Below are positions 59,215-64,000 of a DNA stretch of 64,000 nucleotides, piece by piece. How positions within the stretch are numbered: the stretch's first letter is position 1; the number at the start of each line of letters is the position of its first letter. Position numbers and translations under genes: made by a program. The stretch lies in NCBI GenBank assembly GCA_963747255.1, contig CAVVEG010000015.1, forward strand, positions 3,533-67,532, given 5' to 3'. The stretch is from CAIYRG01 sp963747255 (GTDB lineage Bacteria > Pseudomonadota > Alphaproteobacteria > Micropepsales > Micropepsaceae). The notes under the pieces are model-generated. The model searched no databases. It saw only the letters and a program-made list of their open reading frames with translations, and had not been told where the DNA came from.

Positions 59215-60048
59215 GTGTCTGGGTCTGTTTTGAAAACACCCTTTGTCGCGAGTGCCGCGGTTGCGGCGTTTCTAGCCTCCGATGCGCTTGCGCAATCGGA
59301 CCAATCCCGGCCGGACTTCTCCTCGAGCAGTTTCGGATGGGTGACCATGCGCGCGGTAACCCCCATGCCGGGGGGTCCGCCTCCGGTCGCCCAGGACCCC
59401 GAACGGCCGCTTGTCCCCAACAACACCGGAAAACAGCCGACCTTTCCCTATGCCGATCTCAACAATCCGAATCTGACGCCATTCGCCAGAGATGGACTGA
59501 AGAAAGCCAACGATCTCTCGGATTCGGGATTTGCCATGTATTCGCGCGCGTCCCGTTGCTGGGCGACCGGAGTTCCCGTCGCTCTCAACAGCGTCGTGCA
59601 GCCGATATTCTTCATCCAGTCGCCGGGGGAAGTGACCACGATCAGCCAGGGCGATCAGATCGTGCGCCATATCTACCTCGACGTGCCCCATTCGCCCAAT
59701 CCAAAACCGTCCTGGTACGGAGAATCGGTCGGGCATTATGAGGGCGAGTGGCTGGTGGTCGATACCATCGCGCAGGACACGCGGACCTTCATCGACAATT
59801 TCCGCACGCCCCACAGCGAGAAGCTCCATGTGGTGGAGCGCTATCACCTGATCGATGGCGGCAAGACCCTGGAGGCGGAGGTCGCTATCGAAGATCCGGC
59901 ATCCTTTGTCCGCCCGGTGCATATCCGGATGCATTGGCGCAAAGCCGAAGGACCGATCGTTGAATTGCGCTGCGCCGATGGCGAAAGCTTCAATCCTTTC
60001 GGCCAGAAGGAAGAACCAATCCCGGTCGCAATCAAATCCGACTTCTGA
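59215..60048 (+). CDS. Secreted protein of the WYGE family, copy 4
   Basis: 277 residues from GTG 59215 with GAGGGAGA upstream. Signal peptide to about SDALAQ. Core: PIFFIQSPGEVTTISQGDQIVRHIYLDVPHS, SWYGESVGHYEGEWLVVDTIAQ, NFRTPHSEKLHVVERYHLIDGGKTLEAEVAIEDPASF. It is closest to copies 1 and 3 despite being 11 kb away. Ends at an extragenic repeat. Confidence 0.62.
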   Translation: MSGSVLKTPFVASAAVAAFLASDALAQSDQSRPDFSSSSFGWVTMRAVTPMPGGPPPVAQDPERPLVPNNTGKQPTFPYADLNNPNLTPFARDGLKKANDLSDSGFAMYSRASRCWATGVPVALNSVVQPIFFIQSPGEVTTISQGDQIVRHIYLDVPHSPNPKPSWYGESVGHYEGEWLVVDTIAQDTRTFIDNFRTPHSEKLHVVERYHLIDGGKTLEAEVAIEDPASFVRPVHIRMHWRKAEGPIVELRCADGESFNPFGQKEEPIPVAIKSDF

Positions 60049-60049
60049 A

Positions 60050-60111
60050 CCCACCTCCCACCTGAGGGGAGGTCGAAATTTGCGAAGCAAATTTCGGGTG
60101 GGGGGCCAAGT
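60050..60111 (+). repeat. Extragenic palindromic repeat, copy 3
   Basis: CCCACCTCCCACCTGAGGGG, AGGTCGAAATTTGCGAAGCA, AATTTCGGGTGGGGGGCCAA, GT. Best-formed copy: CCTCCCAC/GGGGAGG and CGAAATTTGC/GCAAATTTCG hairpins. Begins two bases after the stop codon of the WYGE copy 4 gene. Confidence 0.7.
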
Positions 60112-60494
60112 GCCTTTCCGCACATCCCATCCTCGCAACGGCCCGGCCCCACCCCTTCTCCATGGCCGGGCAGGTTTCAACCGAGACCGACACTTACTGG
60201 CCATCTCTTTTAATTTGAGGGCATCAGATCCCCCCGACTGCCGCCATCATAACTCCCTGACCGTATGAACTCGGGGCAGCCACAACGTTAAATCGGATAC
60301 GCCTGGCGTTTTGCCAACTCTTTCCCGAATGGTGGGCCACGCCCCACGATGATGAGCACTATATTTACGCTATAGCCCAATAACCGAGGCGATGCTCTCC
60401 CTCAAATAGAAGCTGCGGCAACCCGCGTGACTATACGAGCGCTCTCTAGTTAGCGCTTCGTCGATGCGTTTCTTTACGGCGAGCGGATTGCCAA
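60112..60494 (+). other. Intergenic, no gene recognised
   Basis: About 380 bases, less GC-rich than the surroundings. Short reading frames only, several stops in all frames. No tRNA-like cloverleaf or repeat seen. It begins the degraded right-hand part of the window. Confidence 0.45.
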
Positions 60495-61191
60495 TCATGT
60501 TACTGGATCCGTCTCGACGCTGTCGAAATGCCGCAGACGCAGCAGCGCCTCAAGATCCTTCTTGCGGGCCGCGGTTATATACCTGTCGCCGTTTGCGCGG
60601 TGAAACTGCTGGACCGTGATGCCATCGGGGCAAAGGCGCTGAAAATCGCTGAACCCGCTTGTCATTTTTACAATCAAAACCGGCCGGAGCAGAGCGACAA
60701 CGCGCCCCAGGTCCAAGCGCCACGCGTTTTTGAACTCATCCGCATAGATTATGTTGCCCCGGCTACGAAAGGGCACAAAGTTGCCGATGACGACCTGGTG
60801 CAGCTCGCGCCGAAGCGTCTGCAGCACCGTACTGATCGACAGCCAGAACGGCCAGTGCATCATGGCTGTAGGCTGCACCTGATCGCGCCAGTCTGCATAG
60901 GCGGCGAAATCCCGCCGATCGCGCATCCTTTGCAGCGCTGCAAAAGATTTGATGTCCCAGGATGGTCGAGCTGTTACGAAGCTGGATGATCCTCCTCCTG
61001 GGTTCTTGCCAAGTAGGAGAACTCCACCGGGGCCATAATTCCGACCAATCCAAGTAGGCCTGGCGAGTCCCGCCCGCCTCCGCCAGAATATTGTCCGGGA
61101 GGCGTGTTGCATCACGCAGAACCTGAAGGGGGTCGAGCGAAATCGTGTGCAGGGCCGCGTGGAAACACCGCTCTTGAAAGGCGTTTTCCAT
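60495..61191 (-). pseudogene. Uracil-DNA-glycosylase-superfamily-like protein, frameshifted
   Basis: N-terminus from ATG 61191 (MENAFQERCFHAAL ... NILAEAGG) and C-terminus in the next frame. They join if one G is removed from the run at 61069-61071. The join gives GLARPTWIGRNYGPGGVLLLGKNPGGG, which resembles the G-Q/K-N-P-G-x-x UDG motif 1. Later come VIGNFVPFRSRG and LIVKMTSGFSDF. The family call rests on GxNPGGG and spacing and is tentative. One-base insertion. Confidence 0.4.
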
Positions 61192-61442
61192 CAAGAATCT
61201 CCTTCAGTAGACGGACGGATTTTCAACCGTTCCTGGACTTTCTGCCGTCCTTCCCGGCGATAAAGAGATGGGGCCGCTCCAATTTGGTCAAAGCGGCCTT
61301 AGCCGTGTCAGCCTGCCGGGTACGTGATGACCGCTTCCCCCCGAAGAGCCGACGTGTAGGGGTTCGTAGGCCATCCAATGTATGCGGGTGCGACTTTGTA
61401 TATGGTCGGAATGCTACTCCTGCTTAACGTCAGTGCGAGCAC
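61192..61442 (+). other. Intergenic, no gene recognised
   Basis: 250 bases leading to the putative regulatory sites of the PEP-CTERM gene. GC stretch AAGCGGCC near 61290 and nothing else recognisable. Confidence 0.4.
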
Positions 61443-61459
61443 TGTCAAAATTCTTTACA
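61443..61459 (+). promoter_or_regulatory. Putative PrsR-type upstream site 1 of the PEP-CTERM gene
   Basis: TGTCAAAATTCTTTACA, 17 bases, imperfect palindrome. A second element with the same ends and length (TGTCA...TTTACA) lies at 61535-61551. As I recall, PEP-CTERM genes in exosortase-bearing bacteria carry such TGTnA...TTTACA elements upstream of sigma-54 promoters. Confidence 0.5.
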
Positions 61460-61534
61460 GTCGCCCCTATTTGCTCAAAGTGGCTGGATATCTTGGAAAT
61501 GTGGGCCAAGATGTCTAATCAGCGAAGTACAGGG

Positions 61535-61551
61535 TGTCAGGAAACTTTACA
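61535..61551 (+). promoter_or_regulatory. Putative PrsR-type upstream site 2 of the PEP-CTERM gene
   Basis: TGTCAGGAAACTTTACA, the same TGTCA-N6-TTTACA plan as 61443-61459, 75 bases nearer the promoter. Two sites upstream of a sigma-54 promoter is the expected arrangement for an enhancer-binding protein. Confidence 0.5.
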
Positions 61552-61602
61552 TCTTATGCGTGTGACAAAATTTAAACGTGAGGAATTTGCTCGTTTTTTA
61601 TA

Positions 61603-61620
61603 AAGGCATGTTTCTTGCTT
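61603..61620 (+). promoter_or_regulatory. Sigma-54 promoter of the PEP-CTERM gene
   Basis: AAGGCATGTTTCTTGCTT: GG (61605-61606), ten bases, GC (61617-61618), matching the -24/-12 GG-N10-GC rule and TGGCAC-N5-TTGCT with one change. It lies 36 bases before the ATG. Confidence 0.6.
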
Positions 61621-61655
61621 CGATAAATACGACAAGTACAAACGGGGAAACGGCT

Positions 61656-62361
61656 ATGCGCTTTTCTAAGCTGATTTGTCTGCTGGCCGCTACGACTGCC
61701 CTCATTGTCACTGGATTAGTAGAACCGGTTTCTGCGACGATTATCACGTACACAAGCTCTGCCGCGTTCGACCAGGCAGTCACAGGTGAAACCACCCACG
61801 ATTTCACTGGTATCGCGCCCCCATCTCAGTATTGTGATTGCAAACCCGACCGTTGCTGGCGTCACTTTCACCTCGAATAACATCGGTTTTGTTATCGACT
61901 CGGGTTATAACTCCAATTATGGGGTTCCGTTTTTTTCTGGTCAGGGCAATATCCCAAATGTCCCGCCAAACAAGGTGAATGTTTCGCTCGGCGGCGGCTT
62001 CGATGCGATCGGCTTTTTCTACGGATCCTATATCAGCCAAAACGATCCTACTCAGCCACGCTGAATACGGGGAAATGACCCGACTTATCCACTCCCGCAG
62101 CCGCACCCGGTGTCAACTTCCTTGGCTTCGTATCGGGCGCTGGAGCGATCACCAGTATCGACTTTACTTCCCTTGCCGGGATAAATACGCTAAACGGAGA
62201 TGGGTATGCGACGACTCCCGATGGTTTCGCTTTTGATATTACGAAGTTCGACTTGGCCAACCCTTGGCAATCCCACCGGAGTACCCGAGCCGCCCCCATG
62301 GTCGCTGATGGCGCTTGCTTTAGCGGCTTTCGCCGCCACCCGCAGACGCAAACATGGGTAA
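61656..62361 (+). pseudogene. PEP-CTERM domain secreted protein, at least three frameshifts
   Basis: ATG 61656, signal peptide (LICLLAATTALIVTGLVEPVSA), then TIITYTSSAAFDQAVTGETTHDFTGI. The frame shifts near the C5 run 61818-61822, again between about 62045 and 62108, and again near 62262-62275. The joined protein reads ANPTVAGVTFTSNNIGFVID..., GVNFLGFVSGAGAITSIDF and ends GVPEPPPWSLMALALAAFAA then TRRRKHG. That end is a typical PEP-CTERM sorting signal with motif, helix and basic tail. Exosortase substrates are exported with exopolysaccharide. Confidence 0.75.
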
Positions 62362-62639
62362 GCTGGACTTCTAACTATGTGGTGTCTGACACGGGTCAGT
62401 TTTTAGTCCGACGTTTATCGTCCGTTTCCTAAAGCTGCGAACTGATACCAGCCGCCATTGCTTGGCGCCCGTCGTGCAGTGGGCGGCTGAATTCGTGGGG
62501 TTACTGACCTGCCCCTGAACTTTCATCCAGCAGCAGTTAGAGGCCCGGTGGGTGTGAACTTGCTATCCCGGGGGTCGGGCACGATCGTCATCGCACCAAA
62601 ATCGTCAAAAAAAAGGGCGAGCCCAGCCGTTGTCCCAAC
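62362..62639 (+). other. Intergenic, possible insertion-sequence remnant
   Basis: No intact gene. The stretch around 62505-62550 (TGACCTGCCCCTGAACTTTC then ATCCAGCAGCAGTTAGAGGC) looks like the end of an insertion sequence, but I could not identify it. Rich in short stops. Confidence 0.3.
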
Positions 62640-63147
62640 AGCTTCGCTCAAGCTGCAACGTAGCGAAGGGTGGCCTTTCGTCACCTGAAAGTCTTGAACC
62701 AACCAATTTGAACCCCGTGCGCTCGTGCAGCCGCAAGACCCCGATTCGATTGCACTACGTTACAAACCAACGTCTCCAGATGCAGGTGACGGAAAGCGTA
62801 ATTGGTTCCGAGAAATTGACAGGCAATCCAGGCTGCACGCGCCCGAAACGCGGTGATCTCACTGCGTGGTGCAGTATAGTATCCCCAGTCGATGAACTGC
62901 CGCGTTCAACTTCCAGAAAAATCACGATTGCGACGGGCGTCTCATTCTTTGCCAGAATCATCATCCGGCGCCGCGGATCAGCGAAAGCGCCAGGCCACCA
63001 CCCGCGATGGTAATTCCAGTCTATCGGCGCTCTGTTTGGCATCACCGCTCGCACCGGGGGGGAGTTCCGCCAGTGAAAAATCAAATCGCATTCCGCTTCC
63101 CGGACCGGGCGCAAACGATAACCCCGGCGATTGCTGTTGAGCGTCAA
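62640..63147 (-). pseudogene. GNAT acetyltransferase (PseH-like), multiple frameshifts
   Basis: From TTG 63147: YRLRPVREAECDLIFHWRNSPPVRAVMPNRAPIDWNYHRGWW and MMILAKNETPVAIVIFLEVERGS, the start of a PseH-type acetyltransferase. Near 62890 the frame breaks and continues WGYYTAPRSEITAFRARAAW, LHLETLVCNVVQSNRGLAAARA. Near 62705 it breaks again (GFKLVGSRL, then VTKGHPSLR). Such enzymes acetylate amino sugars for surface glycans, in keeping with the adjacent glycosyltransferase. Not functional as sequenced. Confidence 0.65.
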
Positions 63148-63201
63148 CGGGCTTGGCTGCGTAATGCCGCCGGGAACAACTCTCGAGTCACGGAAAGCCC
63201 C

Positions 63202-64000
63202 TCAGATTTCCTGGCGAATGATGTAACGGGGTCTGTCCTTGGCCTGAACAAAGACTTTTCCAAGATAGAGTCCGATCAAGCCGATCGCCGCCAGAATCGA
63301 CCCAAGCGAAAATAACAGCAGTACCGACAAAGCGGTGAAACCCTGAACGATAAAGTCGGGATACGTGAGCTTCAATGTCACAAGAAAGAGCCCGCCAAGC
63401 ATTGCAGCGACCGCCAACGTGGCTCCCGCCAGAAACAGCGCCTTCATCGGAACCGTGGAGAACGACGTGACCGCATCAAAAGCGAGCGCCACACGCCGTA
63501 GCCAGGAATAGGACGGCCGGCCGGTGCGGGGCGTACTAATTGCCGCAACGGGCACCTGCCGAAAGCCAACCCACTCCATCATTCCTGCCAAAAACAACGT
63601 ACTCTCTTTCAATCGAGAATGGCGTCCACATAGCGCCGTCGCATCAAGCGTTCGGTCAAAACGCCGGGGTGTATTCCGCGCTTCGGCGAGCACACTGAAC
63701 AGTCGCCTAAAGGTCTTTGAGGTCCAGCGACGCAACCACGTCCCGGCCCGTTCAGGTTGATAGGCAAACGCCACATCCGTACCACCATCCGACAGCGCAG
63801 CATGCAAATCGATCAGGACCTCGGGCGGCGTCTCCAGATCCGAATTGGCGAGAAAAACCAGATCGCCGCGGGCTTGTTCCAGACCGCACCAGAGCGCGGG
63901 ATGGTGTCCGAAATTGCGTGATAACTCGATCGCACGAATTATGGGGTAACGTGACTTCAGTTTTCGCAGCACGGAGAGCGCTTCGTCGGGCGACCCGTCG
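63202..64000 (-). CDS. Family 2 glycosyltransferase with two membrane helices, partial
   Basis: The frame enters from beyond 64000 (DGSPDEALSVLRKLK). It has IELSRNFGHHPALWCGLEQARGDLVFLANSDLETPPEVL (donor DxD-like NSD), FRRLFSVL, then ESTLFLAGMMEWVGFRQVPV. The C-terminus has two helices (ALFLAGATLAVAAMLGGLFLV; LLLFSLGSILAAIGLIGLYLGKVF) and YIIRQE. This is the DPM1/GtrB-like polyprenyl-sugar transferase form. Between about 63683 and 63617 the family frame (GVLTERLMRRRYVDAIL) is in another frame, so two compensating indels are likely. Confidence 0.8.
   Translation of the reverse strand, partial: DGSPDEALSVLRKLKSRYPIIRAIELSRNFGHHPALWCGLEQARGDLVFLANSDLETPPEVLIDLHAALSDGGTDVAFAYQPERAGTWLRRWTSKTFRRLFSVLAEARNTPRRFDRTLDATALCGRHSRLKESTLFLAGMMEWVGFRQVPVAAISTPRTGRPSYSWLRRVALAFDAVTSFSTVPMKALFLAGATLAVAAMLGGLFLVTLKLTYPDFIVQGFTALSVLLLFSLGSILAAIGLIGLYLGKVFVQAKDRPRYIIRQEI

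Noticed and set aside
62500..62555. Identifiable insertion-sequence end
   Set aside because: The stretch looks IS-like but I could not match it to a family, find a partner end or a transposase, so it is only mentioned as a remnant.
1..64000. CRISPR array, rRNA or tRNA genes
   Set aside because: I looked for regularly spaced repeats and conserved RNA sequences and saw none.

Overview
The window looks like a high-GC alphaproteobacterial chromosome segment with many mobile-element insertions. The taxon is inferred from gene content: a SciP-type DUF1153 regulator, a SigF/NrsF pair, hisS-hisZ-hisG, a ubiB/ubiE/mutM group, HWE/HisKA_2-like kinases and TonB receptors. A Caulobacterales/Rhizobiales-like or Micropepsaceae/Rhizomicrobium-like genome fits, but I cannot name the genus. 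I found no rRNA, tRNA or CRISPR array.

Layout. 1-4.3 kb: a minus-strand group II intron whose reverse transcriptase ORF is split by a 2.9 kb element carrying a DUF5372-like gene, a DUF6788-like gene and a large serine recombinase. 4.4-8.2 kb: a bufferin-type metallophore operon (BufA1 peptide, DUF692/MNIO enzyme, DUF2063 partner, DoxX protein). It faces an ECF sigma factor and an NrsF anti-sigma, and a GTAACC-N16-CGAA promoter stands before the operon. 8.3-12.1 kb: intact-ended IS630 and IS701 elements around a SciP homologue and small helical proteins. 12.2-16.4 kb: a sensor kinase, a lipoprotein, and an S24 (LexA/CI-like) repressor divergent from a RusA-like / DUF6456 / zinc-ribbon operon. 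16.4-20.1 kb: hisS-hisZ-hisG. 20-28 kb: mostly secreted or envelope proteins (lipocalin-like, lectin-like, MipA, Kelch, an ABC binding protein, OsmC, BON, cytochrome c). 28.3-30 kb: an IS1380 element. 30-38.9 kb: glgA, ppsA, a GDPD, ubiB, ubiE and mutM. 39.6-40.3 kb: a VapBC toxin-antitoxin pair with a perfect palindromic operator. 40.3-44.4 kb: the phenylalanine/tyrosine to fumarate route (hppD, phhA, hmgA, fahA). 44.4-49.4 kb: a WG-repeat lipoprotein, three paralogues of an unnamed secreted family, arfB, and a GIY-YIG nuclease operon. 49.5-55.3 kb: a TonB receptor/YfiR/kinase/receiver operon and a divergent CHASE3 kinase. 55.5-60.1 kb: DUF5996, a DGPF (YCII) protein with its ECF sigma factor, a cupin, and a fourth paralogue of the secreted family. 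60.5-64 kb: broken genes (UDG-like, PEP-CTERM protein with a sigma-54 promoter and upstream sites, GNAT) and a glycosyltransferase running off the end.

Two connections stand out. First, the 16 bp palindrome ATAGGACT(GT/AC)TCCTAT lies at the same offset from the proposed -10 of the RusA-like operon (14.9 kb) and of the GIY-YIG operon (49.4 kb). This suggests one S24-repressor regulon for DNA-processing enzymes spread over 34 kb. Second, conserved genes (hisS twice, ubiE, mipA, a histidine kinase, others) carry single-base frameshifts. These are either base-level sequence errors or real decay, and any statement that a gene is broken should be read with that in mind.
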